This document shows positions 7,989 to 18,276 of a DNA stretch of 64,000 nt, one piece after another. Origin of the DNA: Rhodococcus sp. KBS0724 (lineage in GTDB: Bacteria; Actinomycetota; Actinomycetes; Mycobacteriales; Mycobacteriaceae); NCBI RefSeq assembly GCF_005938745.2, contig NZ_VCBX02000001.1, forward strand, positions 4,850,501 to 4,914,500. The letters run 5' to 3'. Numbering within the stretch: position 1 is the first letter of the stretch; every line of letters begins with the position of its first letter. The notes under the pieces were generated by a model that saw only the letters and a list, made by a program, of their open reading frames with translations, searched no databases and was not told the DNA's origin. The position numbers were made by a program, and so were the translations under genes.

Positions 7989-9527
7989 TCAGCGCTGCAG
8001 CGGACGGCCGTAGTGCGAACGCGGGAAGTCGTCGGCAACGGCGGCAGCAAGTTCGAAGAGAGCGTCCCTGGTACCCGATCGAAGTCGATCGAGGTCAATC
8101 TCGGCGCCTTCTTCGAGGTGCGGATCGAATGGAATCAGCCGAACGGTGCGGCACCGCTGTTCGAAATGCTCCACTACCCGAGGCAGATCGACCTTCCCGG
8201 AACCAGGCCGTACCGCATTGATGACGGCAACGGCGTTGGAAACCAGCGCGCTGTGTCCATGTGCGTCGAGCCAATCCAAGGTGGCGGAGGCACTGCGAGC
8301 ACCGTCGACGGAACCGGAACTCACGACGATCAACGAATCTGCCTGTTCCAGAACCGCAGTCATGGCCGAGTGCATCAATCCGGTTCCGCAATCGGTGAGA
8401 ACAATGCTGTAGAACTTTTCGAGCATCGTGACGGTGCGGGTGTAGTCCTCCCCGCTGAATGCTTCGGAAACCGCCGGATCACTGTCGGAGGCAAGCACTT
8501 CCAGACGGTGCCGACTCTGTGACGTGTAGCCGCGAACGTCGCTGTACTTCTCGATGGTCGCTTCGTCGCGCAGAAGGTTACGGACCGTGGCCGGGGTTTC
8601 GAGAGGAACTTTCTGGCTGAGCGTTCCACGATCCGGATTTGCGTCGATTGCGATGACACGATCACCGCGGACAGATGCAAACGTCGAGCCGAGAGTCGCT
8701 GTTGTCGTTGTTTTTCCAACCCCACCTTTGAGGCTGAGTACCGCAACTTTGTAGCAGCCCTGCATGGGCTGATTGATCTTGTTCGTCAACTCGAGCATCT
8801 GCTGATCTTTGGCGCCGTTGCCGAGGTTGAGGCTTCGCCCCGACAACGTGTACACCGCCTTGCGCCAGCCGCCGACCGGAGCGGGCTTCACTGGCTTGAG
8901 CAACAGCGCATTCGACAGATCTTGTGCCGACATCGGCAGCGATGACGGCAGGGGCTGATTCGGCAGAGGCTGATTCGGCAGGGGTGGCGAAACCGGAATC
9001 CGGGCAGCAGGCGGCATCTGACCGGCAGGCGCGGGCGCAGCCGGAAAATGGGGGCGGGGCGCCGGCGCCTGTTGCGCCGCAGCGGGATTCATCGCACCGA
9101 GATAGGCCGCACCAGGATTCACTGCCCCGAGATTGGCCGTACCCGGATTCACCCCTGAAGGATTGGCCGCACCAGGATTCCGGCCGACCCCAGGCGACGG
9201 TTCATAGGTTTGCGGCGGCAACGAAGCCGCGAATGGCCCGGACGCAAACTGCCCGTTGGCCGGCCCGGGAGGACCACCGGGGTACTGAATGGCAGGCGCA
9301 CGCCCCGCGCTGGGGGCAGGCGGATTCGGGGCAGGGGCAGCAGTAGCGGGCGGAACTGTGTTGTCTGTCGGAGCGACAAACAAGCTTCGCATTCCCGGAT
9401 CGACATCCTTGGGCGAGATAGGAGTCGGCGCATGCACAGGCTTCGGTGCGGCCTGCTGCTGTTGAGCCGGCGCCGGACGCACCGGTTCCCAGATCCCCGC
9501 GCCCGCGTCGTCCTTCTTGTCAGCCAT
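7989..9527 (-). CDS. ParA/MinD-like ATPase with long Pro/Ala-rich N-terminus (Rv0530-type)
   Basis: Predicted 512 residues from ATG 9527. The first about 250 residues are disordered and rich in Pro, Ala, Gln and Asn, with NPG-A-LGA repeats. The C-terminal domain is a ParA/MinD ATPase: deviant Walker A LKGGVGKTTTTATLG, then VIAIDANPDRGTL and IVLTDCGTGL. This layout matches M. tuberculosis Rv0530 and the ESX-linked Rv3876-type proteins from memory. It is the last gene of the leftward cytochrome c maturation block; the partner is unknown. A TTG/GTG start up to 9605 would add a PGWVETPGWV repeat and is not excluded. Confidence 0.75.
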   Translation of the reverse strand: MADKKDDAGAGIWEPVRPAPAQQQQAAPKPVHAPTPISPKDVDPGMRSLFVAPTDNTVPPATAAPAPNPPAPSAGRAPAIQYPGGPPGPANGQFASGPFAASLPPQTYEPSPGVGRNPGAANPSGVNPGTANLGAVNPGAAYLGAMNPAAAQQAPAPRPHFPAAPAPAGQMPPAARIPVSPPLPNQPLPNQPLPSSLPMSAQDLSNALLLKPVKPAPVGGWRKAVYTLSGRSLNLGNGAKDQQMLELTNKINQPMQGCYKVAVLSLKGGVGKTTTTATLGSTFASVRGDRVIAIDANPDRGTLSQKVPLETPATVRNLLRDEATIEKYSDVRGYTSQSRHRLEVLASDSDPAVSEAFSGEDYTRTVTMLEKFYSIVLTDCGTGLMHSAMTAVLEQADSLIVVSSGSVDGARSASATLDWLDAHGHSALVSNAVAVINAVRPGSGKVDLPRVVEHFEQRCRTVRLIPFDPHLEEGAEIDLDRLRSGTRDALFELAAAVADDFPRSHYGRPLQR

Positions 9528-9725
9528 GGTCCCGCCCCTGTCGAAATCTTCTGTGTCGATCACCCAGCCCGGTGTCTCCACCCAGCCCGGTACAGACACG
9601 ACCATACAGCTATCGCGTAGCTAGTTTCCAAAGCCGGTACCCGTCCGCTGCGTACCCCACCGCACGTACATCGGGCGGGCACAAAAGCCCGACCGGTCGG
9701 CGACAACCCACCGTACCGGATCGAC

Positions 9726-10688
9726 TCAGGTCAGTCCCGCGTAGGAATGCAGGCCGGACACAACCATGTTGATGATGAACAGATTGAAGAGCATCGCCAC
9801 AAAACCGGCGATGTTGATCCAGGCGGCTTTCGTCTCGCGCCAACCGGATGTTGCTCGGGCGTGCAGGTAGGCGGCGTAGATCACCCAGGCGATGAAGGAC
9901 ACCGTCTCCTTGGGATCCCAGCCCCAGAACCGGCCCCACGCCGCTTCCGCCCAGATAGCACCCAGAATGACTCCGGCACCGAAGAGCGGGAAGGCGATGA
10001 TGGTGCTCTTGTACGCCAGGCGGTCGAGCGTCTGGGCGTCGGGAAGCCGCTCGGCGATCCGGCCACCGATGCCTGAACCTTCTTCACCGGGAGGGAACTT
10101 CAGGCGCAGCAGGAACAAGATGCTGGCGATGCCACCGATCATGAAGATGCCGGATCCGACGCTCACGATGGTCACGTGAATCGGCAGCCAGTAGGACCGC
10201 AGTGCGGGAACCACAGGTGCGGCGTCGGCGTAGAGAACGGTTCCGGCCAGGAACATCAGGATCAGAACCGGAACGAGGAGGAAGACCCACATCGACCGAT
10301 ACGTTGCCTTTGCCAGCAGAACATGGCCGACCAACAACGCCGCAGCACATGCCATGGCAACAAACTCGTACATATTGCCGAGCGGGAATCGTGACGTGGC
10401 AAATCCACGGAGCACGATCGACGCGATGATCAGAACGGTGCCGACAACCAGGACTGCGCGGCCCATGCCACCGAAGCGCTCGGAGAGCGGCTTGGTCGGC
10501 TGCTCGGTCACGCGGCCAGGCAGAAGGGCGTCCCCACCCCCCGCGGCAACAAGCTCCCTCTCCTGAACGGATTTGGCGCGAGCGGACGCGTACTCCACGA
10601 TCAGCAGTACAAACGCCAGAACCAGCACCGTGAAGGCCGATTTGAAGGCCCAGTCGCTGTACTGAGCGAGAGTCTCGTTGGTTGTCAT
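9726..10688 (-). CDS. ccsB: Cytochrome c biogenesis protein CcsB/ResC
   Basis: Predicted 320 residues with about eight transmembrane helices. The tryptophan-rich WWD loop is visible as AWGRFWGWDPKETVSF (about residues 247-262), the heme-handling motif of System II. With ResB it forms the heme delivery and ligation complex that attaches heme to apocytochrome c on the outer face of the membrane. The start overlaps the resB stop (ATGA) and has AGGAG upstream. The protein and its place after resB agree with Rv0529. Confidence 0.95.
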   Translation of the reverse strand: MTTNETLAQYSDWAFKSAFTVLVLAFVLLIVEYASARAKSVQERELVAAGGGDALLPGRVTEQPTKPLSERFGGMGRAVLVVGTVLIIASIVLRGFATSRFPLGNMYEFVAMACAAALLVGHVLLAKATYRSMWVFLLVPVLILMFLAGTVLYADAAPVVPALRSYWLPIHVTIVSVGSGIFMIGGIASILFLLRLKFPPGEEGSGIGGRIAERLPDAQTLDRLAYKSTIIAFPLFGAGVILGAIWAEAAWGRFWGWDPKETVSFIAWVIYAAYLHARATSGWRETKAAWINIAGFVAMLFNLFIINMVVSGLHSYAGLT

Positions 10689-12346
10689 CGGGCATTCTCC
10701 TGCACGTGCGGTGTGGTCACCGAGTTAGTCGAGTTGCTGTCTAGTAAACGATCTGCGAGACGCTCGAACTCGTCGCCCCAACCGGCGTGGTCGGTACGGG
10801 CAAGTCCGCCGAGCTCTACTACCGTACGTCGTTCGTCATCGAGATAGATACGGGCCCAGATTCTTCGACGCTTGATCAGGAGCGAGACCAGCAGTCCCGC
10901 CATCATGGTCAGTGCCGAGACCAGGACCCACTGCTGGGCGGGGTCGTGCGAAACCTGCAGGTTGACGAAGTCGACGGCGCCGTCGAATCGTACCTGCGTG
11001 CCGTCCGCCAATGTTGCGCTCTCGCCGGGGAACAGGTTGACACGATCCTGCTTGACCAGTCGGCCCTGATTGATGAGTTCGGTGTTGAGTTCGAACAGCG
11101 ATTGCGGATTGCCGGTGTCGAGTCCGGTGTCACCCTTGTAGATGTCGATGGCAACGGCCGGATCGTTCATCGCCGGGAAGCTCGACGACAGCAGATTTCC
11201 GTGGAACAGTGCCGTCGGCGCGAACAACCCTTCGATGGCGATCTGATTCTTGCGTCGCTCGTCGGCATCCGGGTACATACCGCCGGGCGGGTCGAAACGC
11301 ATCGCACCACTGCTCAGGAAGGTGGTGGCGTCGTCGGGTCGCCACTGGAGGGTCTCGGTGCGGGTCTCCCCGTTGGGGAAGGTGACCGTGAATGTCGGTG
11401 CGTAACCGTGGCCCTGCAAGTACACGCGATCACCGGCAATGCGCAGCGGGTGATTCACCGCGATGCTCGTGTCGCGCCAGGTGTCGGAGTCGATGTCATC
11501 GCCCGACTGGTACGAGATGTCCGAGGTGAACATCTCGGCCTGCCCGGTTTCCAGGTAGTCGGCCTCGAAGTTCTTGACCCGCACACACAGCGGCGTCATC
11601 CCGGTGCCGTCGAGGCTGAGTCCGGCGATGAAGGAGTCGAAGACGGCCGGCGACGTGGTGCAGAATCCCGGTCCGTCGTTGGCGATCACAATGCGGTTGC
11701 CTTCGTAGCCGAACAGCTTTCCGGCCGCGATGGCAATCAGGAGTCCGACCAGCGAGAGGTGGAAAACGAGGTTGCCGAATTCTCGGAGGTATCCCTTCTC
11801 CGCGGAGATCGTGATTTCACCGTCTCGCTTCGACCGCTCGTCGTCAGTGCGGGTCTCGACGCGCCAGCCTTTGAGCTCCTTGGACACACGCGCAGCCAAC
11901 TCTTCGGGCGCGTCAGGGACGACGCTCGACGTGTGGTGCGGCAAGCGGGAGAGGTTGCGCGGCGCCGCCACGGGGCGGGTACGCAGAGCCTTCGCGTGTT
12001 CGACGCAGCGCGGCAGGATGCAGCCGACGAGCGAGATGAACAGCAGGGCGTAGATCGCGGTGAACCAGAAACTGCTGAATACGTCGAACAGTTCGAGCTT
12101 GTCCATCCACGGACCCAAGGTGGGCCGCGCGGCGATGTAGTCCGCAACCTTGCCCTCGTTGAGAGAACGCTGGGGCAACAGCGCGCCTGGAATTGCGGCG
12201 AGCGCGAGGAGGAAGAGCAGCATGAGCGCGGTCTTCATCGAGGTGAGACCACGCCACGTGTTGCGTCCGAGCGCGATGACTCGACCGATCAGCGACTGCC
12301 CAGGCAATGCCGAAGTCGAGTTGTCGTGATTATCGTCAGCTGTCAT
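10685..12346 (-). CDS. resB: Cytochrome c biogenesis protein ResB
   Basis: Predicted 553 residues, the usual size for actinobacterial ResB. Three N-terminal transmembrane helices (about 38-58, 88-110 and 192-212) precede a large extracytoplasmic domain, and a fourth helix lies at about 468-490 before a short cytoplasmic tail. It pairs with CcsB in System II heme ligation. Start and stop overlap the neighbours by 4 bases on both sides, so ccdA, resB and ccsB are one translationally coupled unit. Confidence 0.95.
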   Translation of the reverse strand: MTADDNHDNSTSALPGQSLIGRVIALGRNTWRGLTSMKTALMLLFLLALAAIPGALLPQRSLNEGKVADYIAARPTLGPWMDKLELFDVFSSFWFTAIYALLFISLVGCILPRCVEHAKALRTRPVAAPRNLSRLPHHTSSVVPDAPEELAARVSKELKGWRVETRTDDERSKRDGEITISAEKGYLREFGNLVFHLSLVGLLIAIAAGKLFGYEGNRIVIANDGPGFCTTSPAVFDSFIAGLSLDGTGMTPLCVRVKNFEADYLETGQAEMFTSDISYQSGDDIDSDTWRDTSIAVNHPLRIAGDRVYLQGHGYAPTFTVTFPNGETRTETLQWRPDDATTFLSSGAMRFDPPGGMYPDADERRKNQIAIEGLFAPTALFHGNLLSSSFPAMNDPAVAIDIYKGDTGLDTGNPQSLFELNTELINQGRLVKQDRVNLFPGESATLADGTQVRFDGAVDFVNLQVSHDPAQQWVLVSALTMMAGLLVSLLIKRRRIWARIYLDDERRTVVELGGLARTDHAGWGDEFERLADRLLDSNSTNSVTTPHVQENAR

Positions 12347-13173
12347 ATCGGCAGCGTCACCTCCGAGATAAATGCGTCACGGACCCAGCCGACGAACTGG
12401 TCCCACGCGCCCGTGACGAGGGCAATGCCCACCGCCACCAACATGATTCCGCCGAAAATCTGAATTGTTCGCGCGTTGCGGCGCAGCCAACCGACGCCGT
12501 TCAAGGCGCGGGCCGACCCGAGGGCCAGGAAGATGAACGGCAAGCCGAGCCCGATGCAGTACGCCACGATCAACGTGACACCGCGAGCTGCGGTCATGCC
12601 TTCGGTTCCGGCGGCCACGGACATGACGCCGGCCAGCGTCGGGCCAAGGCATGGCGTCCAACCGAGCGCGAAAACACCACCGAGCAGCGGAGCGCCCACC
12701 AAGGACGACACTCGACGCGGCTCGAAGCGGACGTCTTTCTGCAGCGCGGGCACCAGGCCGATGAAGACGAGGCCCATCGCGATCGTGACAACACCGCCGA
12801 CGCGCATCAGCACGTCGCGGTTGATCAACAGTGTGGAGATGACCCCGAACACGGAGGCTGTCGCCAGCACGAAGACGACGGTGAAGCCGGCCACGAACAG
12901 TCCGGCGGCGCCGGCAACTCGCAGACGACTGCTGCGAGCGATCGTTCGAGTCCTGGCTTCGTCGGCCGTGATTGCCGGGGCGTCCGCACCGACCACCCCG
13001 GCCAGGTAGGACAGGTAACCGGGAACCAGCGGCACTACGCACGGTGAGGCAAACGAGACCAGACCGGCGAGCAGGCACGCCCCCAGTGCAAGAAATAGTG
13101 GACCGGACGAGGCCGCATTTTGAAATGCTTCACCGACGCCCGCGCCGAGTGTTTCAGTACTTGCGAGTGTCAT
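12343..13173 (-). CDS. ccdA: Thiol-disulfide transporter CcdA
   Basis: Predicted 276 residues with six transmembrane helices. The two redox cysteines sit in [19 protein letters not shown] (about residue 45) and [13 protein letters not shown] (about residue 175), as in CcdA/DsbD membrane domains. It carries reducing equivalents from cytoplasmic thioredoxin to the extracytoplasmic ResA-like protein encoded just upstream. Overlaps with resA and resB (ATGA on each side) support an operon. Confidence 0.95.
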   Translation of the reverse strand: MTLASTETLGAGVGEAFQNAASSGPLFLALGACLLAGLVSFASPCVVPLVPGYLSYLAGVVGADAPAITADEARTRTIARSSRLRVAGAAGLFVAGFTVVFVLATASVFGVISTLLINRDVLMRVGGVVTIAMGLVFIGLVPALQKDVRFEPRRVSSLVGAPLLGGVFALGWTPCLGPTLAGVMSVAAGTEGMTAARGVTLIVAYCIGLGLPFIFLALGSARALNGVGWLRRNARTIQIFGGIMLVAVGIALVTGAWDQFVGWVRDAFISEVTLPI

Positions 13174-13781
13174 TGCTGCGCAGGCTCTTCCGCTGCAATT
13201 CGTTCGACCACGGGCAGGAGGTCCTCGGCAAGAAGTTCCTGCAGGAACACCGCGGCGACGCGATGCTGGCGGTCGAGGACGATGGTGGTCGGGATGACCG
13301 ACGTCGGGTATCCCTTGCCCAGTGCGATCAGCGAGCGCATCGACGGGTCGTAGATCGAGGGGTACGAGACCTTGTTGTCGATGACGAAGTCCTGGGCCTT
13401 GTTCTTGGTGTCGTCGCGAACGTTGATGCCGAGGAACTGCACTCCGGAATCACGCGTCTGTTCGTAGACCTGTTCCAAGTCGTCGGCCTCGGCGCGGCAC
13501 GGCCCACACCACTGGCCCCAGACATTGAGCACGACAACCTGGTCCGGGAAATCGCTGAGGGCGACAGTTGTGCCCTCCGTCATCAGATCCGGCCCGGCGA
13601 GCTTTCCGATGGTGCCTCGATCGGACGGCGGATCGTAGAAGATCTTCGTCTGGCCACCGGGCGAGACGAAGTCGAAAGTGCCGCCCGTCTGAACGGCGTC
13701 GTCGCCGGTCGCGCAGGACGAGAGAACGAGCATCGCTGCGGCAGCCGTGGCGACTGCTGCCGCGACCTTGCGGAAAATCAT
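13170..13781 (-). CDS. resA: TlpA/ResA-like thioredoxin-fold lipoprotein
   Basis: Predicted 203 residues. A lipoprotein signal ends in LVLSSC, so the protein is tethered outside the membrane. The thioredoxin-like domain has the active site [10 protein letters not shown] (about residue 95) and the cis-proline segment VIPTTIVLD. ResA-type proteins keep apocytochrome c cysteines reduced for heme attachment. It overlaps ccdA downstream and the phosphatase gene upstream. Confidence 0.9.
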   Translation of the reverse strand: MIFRKVAAAVATAAAAMLVLSSCATGDDAVQTGGTFDFVSPGGQTKIFYDPPSDRGTIGKLAGPDLMTEGTTVALSDFPDQVVVLNVWGQWCGPCRAEADDLEQVYEQTRDSGVQFLGINVRDDTKNKAQDFVIDNKVSYPSIYDPSMRSLIALGKGYPTSVIPTTIVLDRQHRVAAVFLQELLAEDLLPVVERIAAEEPAQQ

Positions 13782-14437
13782 GCTCCGGTCACTCTCGGAT
13801 CGGATGCGCCTGCGGGCTCGGAGTAGATGATGTCGACGAGGGTGTCACCTTCGTAGACGAGCGATGTGAGCGACGCGAGTCCGCACTGACGGTGACGCGG
13901 GTCGTGCCACAGGCGTTCGCCCTGCAGGAAGCGTCGCAGAGTCCACACCGGCAGCTGATGGCTCACAATGACGGCTTCGTGTCCGACGGCGGCAACGCGA
14001 GCGGCATTCACGGCAGCGAGCATGCGATGCGCAATCTGCAGGTAGGGCTCGCCCCACGACGGGGTGAACGGATCGCGCAACTTCCACCAGTGGCGCGGAC
14101 GCGAGAGTGCGCCGTCACCGACGGCAACCTTCAGGCCCTCGAACTCGTTGCCGGCTTCGATCACGTTGTCGTCGGTGGTGATGTCGAGGCCGTGCGCCTC
14201 GGCGATCGGGGTCGCCGTTTCCTGTGCCCGCTGCAACGGCGACGCGACAACATGGGTGATGTCGTGATCGGCGAGAACAGCCGCGACCGCCCGGGCCTGC
14301 GCCTCACCCGCCACCGACAACCGGAATCCCGGTAGCCGTCCGTACAGGATCCCGCGCGGGTTGTGTACTTCACCGTGGCGAAGCACATGCACGATCGTGC
14401 GGGTGGACGTGTGGTCTGGGTGATCGGCGTCGGTCAC
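13778..14437 (-). CDS. Histidine phosphatase (phosphoglycerate mutase-like) family protein
   Basis: Predicted 219 residues from GTG 14437. The phosphate pocket shows VLRHGEVHNP near residue 16, VVASPLQRAQETA near 69 and VIVSHQLPVW near 153. The first motif is RHGEVHNP, not the RHGESxWN of true glycolytic mutases, so a phosphatase with another substrate is likely. M. tuberculosis Rv0525 holds the same place between hemL and resA. Longer starts are rejected because they would run into hemL. Confidence 0.85.
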   Translation of the reverse strand: MTDADHPDHTSTRTIVHVLRHGEVHNPRGILYGRLPGFRLSVAGEAQARAVAAVLADHDITHVVASPLQRAQETATPIAEAHGLDITTDDNVIEAGNEFEGLKVAVGDGALSRPRHWWKLRDPFTPSWGEPYLQIAHRMLAAVNAARVAAVGHEAVIVSHQLPVWTLRRFLQGERLWHDPRHRQCGLASLTSLVYEGDTLVDIIYSEPAGASDPRVTGA

Positions 14438-14490
14438 AGTCGAGGGTCCTAGCTGAAGTAGGTGTGGGCTGAAGAAGGTGAGTGCAGATC

Positions 14491-15816
14491 TCAGGGCTTG
14501 ACGGCTGCCGCGGCAGCCTTTGCTGCGTGTGGCAGAGCGTCGGCGATGATCGAGAATGCGCGATCGTCGAGTGCGGCCGAGACGAACCACGCTTCGAATG
14601 CGCTCGGCGGCGCGTACACGCCGCGAGCGAGCAATTCGTGGAAGAACGCGGGGAACCGCCACGTCTGCGCGGCCTTTGCCTCGTCGTAGTTCGTCACGGT
14701 GTTTTCGGAGAAGAACACGCTGACCAGTGTGCCCGCGTACTGCACCTTATGGACGACGCCTTCCGCGGTGAGTGCGTCGGACATGAGCGCGCCGAGGGTG
14801 GTGGCGTTCTTTCCGAGCTTGGCGTACACATCGGCGTCGGCAGCGCGCAGGTTCGCGAGACCGGCAGCAACGGCGACGGGGTTACCGGAGAGGGTGCCTG
14901 CCTGGTAAACCGGGCCGTCTGGCGCGAGATGGCCCATGATGTCGGCGCGACCGCCGAACGCCGCGGCCGGAAGACCGCCGCTCATGACCTTGCCGAAGGT
15001 GTAAAGGTCGCCGGCAACGTTGTCGATGCCGTACCAACCGGACGCGCTGACGCGGAATCCCGTCATCACCTCGTCCATGATCAGCAGGGCGCCGTGCTCA
15101 CGGGTGAGTGCGCGCAGTCCCGCGTTGAAACCGGGCAGCGGAGCAACAGCACCCATGTTTCCGGCAGCGGCCTCGGTGATGACACACGCGATGGCGTCCG
15201 GGTTGGCCGCGAAGGCTGCGGCGACGGCGTCGAGATCGTTGTAGCGGACCACGATGGTGTCTTCGGCCTGGGCGCCGGTCACACCGGGTGACGTCGGCAA
15301 TCCGAAGGTGGCAAGGCCAGATCCGGCGTCGGCCAGCAGGGCGTCGACGTGCCCGTGATAGCAACCGGAGAACTTGATGATCTTGGTGCGACCGGTGAAG
15401 CCGCGGGCCAGGCGCACTGCGCTCATGGTGGCTTCGGTGCCGGAGTTGACGAGGCGAACCTTCTCGACGGGCGCGACGCGGGCAACAATTTCTTCGGCCA
15501 GCTCGATTTCACCTTCGGTGGGAGCACCGAAGGACAGGCCGCCGAGGGCTGCCTCGCGGACAGCTTCCACTACTGCGGGGTGGGCGTGTCCGAGGATCAT
15601 CGGCCCCCACGACGACACGAGATCGACGTACTTGTTGTCGTCGACGTCGGTCAGTGTGTAGCCGGATGCCTCACGGATGAATCGGGGTGTTCCACCCACC
15701 GAACCGAACGCTCGGACCGGCGAATTGACGCCACCTGGAATCACGTTGCCGGCCCGCTCGAAGAGCCGAGCCGAGTTCGTTGCATGCACGTCGAAATCAC
15801 CGGAAGACACAGTCAC
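14491..15816 (-). CDS. hemL: Glutamate-1-semialdehyde 2,1-aminomutase
   Basis: Predicted 441 residues. It converts glutamate-1-semialdehyde to 5-aminolevulinate, the step after HemA in the C5 route to heme. The PLP lysine lies in [17 protein letters not shown] (about residue 275); [17 protein letters not shown] and [10 protein letters not shown] are further class III aminotransferase marks. GTG 15816 is only 3 bases from GGAGG; GTG 15810 has better spacing and may be the true start. It heads the leftward block that continues into cytochrome c maturation, away from the hemA-hemC-hemD-hemB operon. Confidence 0.95.
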   Translation of the reverse strand: MTVSSGDFDVHATNSARLFERAGNVIPGGVNSPVRAFGSVGGTPRFIREASGYTLTDVDDNKYVDLVSSWGPMILGHAHPAVVEAVREAALGGLSFGAPTEGEIELAEEIVARVAPVEKVRLVNSGTEATMSAVRLARGFTGRTKIIKFSGCYHGHVDALLADAGSGLATFGLPTSPGVTGAQAEDTIVVRYNDLDAVAAAFAANPDAIACVITEAAAGNMGAVAPLPGFNAGLRALTREHGALLIMDEVMTGFRVSASGWYGIDNVAGDLYTFGKVMSGGLPAAAFGGRADIMGHLAPDGPVYQAGTLSGNPVAVAAGLANLRAADADVYAKLGKNATTLGALMSDALTAEGVVHKVQYAGTLVSVFFSENTVTNYDEAKAAQTWRFPAFFHELLARGVYAPPSAFEAWFVSAALDDRAFSIIADALPHAAKAAAAAVKP

Positions 15817-15926
15817 GACCTCCAGTGTCCCAGTTCTGTCGAATCTGACAACGACAGGGTGTAGGAGTTACGGCACCGAAATGCGTTTTCCGGCCCCAAC
15901 AGGCCAATTATGGGACTATTTGGGCC

Positions 15927-16274
15927 ATGAGGCGACTGCTGACCACGCTGTTGATTCCAGTTGCGATTCTTGTCACATCCTGCAGTTCCGACGGGAAAAC
16001 AGAGGCACCGACCGCTACGACGGTGACATCCGCTGCCGGTTCGGCAGTCAGCGCAGCCCCGGCCGCACCCCGCACCGAACCCGCTTTTCTGGGCGGTTGC
16101 TCGGCGGTCTCCGTCTACGTCACGCAGCAGACACAGACCGGAGGCGCCCCGGCGGACGCAGCGGCGAACTTCCTGAAAATCGTGGAAAACGACCCGTCGT
16201 ATCAAGCGATGCCCGACGCGGACAAAGAACTGTTCAGAGAAGGAATCGAAGCCGGCGCCGCCGGAAACTGCTGA
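15927..16274 (+). CDS. Putative small lipoprotein
   Basis: Predicted 115 residues. The N-terminus MRRLLTTLLIPVAILVTSC is a lipoprotein signal with a VTSC lipobox. The mature part has a Thr/Ala/Pro-rich linker and then a domain with one Cys near residue 58 and a C-terminal Cys, which could form a disulfide. No family recognised. It is divergent from hemL and 31 bases upstream of the acyl-CoA oxidase-like gene. Confidence 0.7.
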   Translation: MRRLLTTLLIPVAILVTSCSSDGKTEAPTATTVTSAAGSAVSAAPAAPRTEPAFLGGCSAVSVYVTQQTQTGGAPADAAANFLKIVENDPSYQAMPDADKELFREGIEAGAAGNC

Positions 16275-16305
16275 CAGGTTCCACGCTCGCGCTAGGGTCG
16301 ATCCC

Positions 16306-18237
16306 ATGGCCACCACAGCGGACCACCTCAGGATTACTCTCGACGGACGCTGGCGGGAGGTGCGTGAGCGAGTTCGCGGCGAACTGTCCGACGAACGTTT
16401 TGCTCCGCATTACACTCCGAATCTCGCCATCGCCCGCACCAAGACCCTCGAACAGATGCGAATTCTTGCCGATCTCGGTTATGCCGCAAACGGTTTCGCG
16501 GTAGCACACGGCGGAACCGGAGATGCGGGCGGCGCCGTCACCAGTATCGAAATGCTCGCAATGTCCGACCTGTCCCTCATGGTCAAGGCCGGCGTCCAAT
16601 GGGGACTGTTCGGCGGAGCCATCGAGAACCTCGGCACCGAACGCCACCACCAGGCCTACGTCAAACCCCTCATCGATCTGGAACTGCTCGGGTGTTTTGC
16701 CATGACCGAGACCGGCCACGGCAGCGACGTCCAGGAACTCGAGACCACCGCGACCTACGACGCGTCCACCGGCGAATTCGTGATCGACTCCCCCACGCCG
16801 TCGTCGCGTAAGGACTACATCGGCGGGGCTGCCGAACATGCCACCGTCGCAGCAGTGTTCGCGCAACTGATCACCGGCGGCGAGAGCCAGGGCGTGCACT
16901 GCTTCGTCGTTCCGATTCGCGATGCCGCCGGAAACGACCTCCCCGGCGTCACGACGTCGGATTGCGGTTTCAAGGGCGGACTACCCGGGGTCGACAACGG
17001 GCGCATCATGTTCGATCACGTGCGCATCCCCCGCGACAACCTTCTCAACCGCTACGCCGACGTTGCCGAGGACGGTACGTACAGCTCGGCGATCGAGAAC
17101 CCGAATCGGCGGTTCTTCACGATGGTGGGAACGCTGGTTCGTGGACGTGTCACCGTCGGCGGTTCCGCAGCAGCAGCAGCACGGGTCGGCCTGGCCATCG
17201 CCAGCCGATACGCCCTGCAGCGCAGGCAGTTCAGCGCCCCCAAGAGCGACAACGAAGTCCTGATCATGGACTACCTCGTCCACCAGAAACGCCTGCTCCC
17301 CCTGATCGCGCGCTCGTACGCTCTGCAGTTCGCGCAGAACGAACTGGTTGCCGCAATGCATGACATCCAGAGCAGCGAGAACCCGGAACCACAGGAGCAG
17401 CGAGAACTCGAGGGACGAGCCGCCGGACTCAAGGCAGCCAACACGTGGCATGCCACTCGCGCCATTCAGGAGGCACGCGAAGCCTGCGGCGGCGCAGGCT
17501 ATCTCGCCGAGAACCGCCTCACCGCGTTGAAAGCCGACACCGATGTCTTCACGACATTCGAGGGCGACAACCATGTACTGACACAACTGGTTGCCAAGGA
17601 ACTGCTGACGTCCTACGCCGACGAAGTGCGCGGCATGAGCCCCGTCGACTGGATGCGTTTCGCCGCTACGACGGTCTCCGATGTGGTCAAGAAACGTACT
17701 GCGGCCCAACAGATCCTGCAGACCATTGTCGACACGCGACAGGACAACGAGGAGGACGGCAGCCTCTTCAACCGCGGCACTCAGATGAAGATGTTCGAGG
17801 ATCGCGAGGAGTACCTACTCTCCACGGCAGCACGGAGATTGCAGGCAGCGCAGAAGCGCGAGGAGAATCCGTTCGACGCTTTCAACTTCGTGCAGGACCA
17901 CGTGCTCAAAGCCGCGCAGGCGCACATCGAGCGCGTCATCCTGGAAGCCTTTGTTGCCGGTATCGATTCGTGCGAGGACGAGGCGGCGAAGGAACTTCTC
18001 GGTGAGGTCTGCGACCTCTACGCGCTCTCCGTCATCGAGGAAGACAAGGCCTGGTTCATGGAGCACCGGCACCTGTCCGTGGAACGGTCGAAGGCCGTCA
18101 CGCGCGGCATCAACGAACGCTGCCGCACTCTGCGCCCGCATGTCGCGACGCTGATCGAAGGGTTCGGGATTCCGGAATCGCTGCTGGGCTCGGCGATGCT
18201 CGACCGGGACGGCACGGACGCCGTACGGCTGAAGTAA
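16306..18237 (+). CDS. Acyl-CoA dehydrogenase/oxidase family flavoprotein with ACOX-type C-terminus
   Basis: Predicted 643 residues, much longer than a standard acyl-CoA dehydrogenase (about 380-400) and close to acyl-CoA oxidase size. Visible marks include CFAMTETGHGSDVQELETT (substrate/FAD segment, about residues 129-147), ACGGAGYLAENRL and TDVFTTFEGDNHVLTQLVAKELL, all typical of acyl-CoA oxidases. A long helical C-terminal region follows. It should oxidise acyl-CoA to enoyl-CoA in beta-oxidation; electron acceptor (oxygen or ETF) and chain length are open. A bidirectional terminator follows. Confidence 0.85.
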   Translation: MATTADHLRITLDGRWREVRERVRGELSDERFAPHYTPNLAIARTKTLEQMRILADLGYAANGFAVAHGGTGDAGGAVTSIEMLAMSDLSLMVKAGVQWGLFGGAIENLGTERHHQAYVKPLIDLELLGCFAMTETGHGSDVQELETTATYDASTGEFVIDSPTPSSRKDYIGGAAEHATVAAVFAQLITGGESQGVHCFVVPIRDAAGNDLPGVTTSDCGFKGGLPGVDNGRIMFDHVRIPRDNLLNRYADVAEDGTYSSAIENPNRRFFTMVGTLVRGRVTVGGSAAAAARVGLAIASRYALQRRQFSAPKSDNEVLIMDYLVHQKRLLPLIARSYALQFAQNELVAAMHDIQSSENPEPQEQRELEGRAAGLKAANTWHATRAIQEAREACGGAGYLAENRLTALKADTDVFTTFEGDNHVLTQLVAKELLTSYADEVRGMSPVDWMRFAATTVSDVVKKRTAAQQILQTIVDTRQDNEEDGSLFNRGTQMKMFEDREEYLLSTAARRLQAAQKREENPFDAFNFVQDHVLKAAQAHIERVILEAFVAGIDSCEDEAAKELLGEVCDLYALSVIEEDKAWFMEHRHLSVERSKAVTRGINERCRTLRPHVATLIEGFGIPESLLGSAMLDRDGTDAVRLK

Positions 18238-18243
18238 AAATCA

Positions 18244-18271
18244 GGTGGGGCTGGTAAGTACCAGCCCCACC
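18244..18271. terminator. Bidirectional intrinsic terminator between convergent genes
   Basis: A perfect 12-bp stem (18244-18255 and 18260-18271) with an AAGT loop. It is flanked by TAAAAATCA on the left and GATTCTTATT on the right, so it can work in both directions for the acyl-CoA oxidase-like gene and the oppositely transcribed membrane gene. Confidence 0.85.
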
Positions 18272-18276
18272 GATTC

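Noticed and set aside
10787..12463. 558-codon open frame on + opposite resB
   Set aside because: It is an antisense shadow of resB, rich in Arg, Gly and Asp with no domain, caused by high GC; resB has clear family features.
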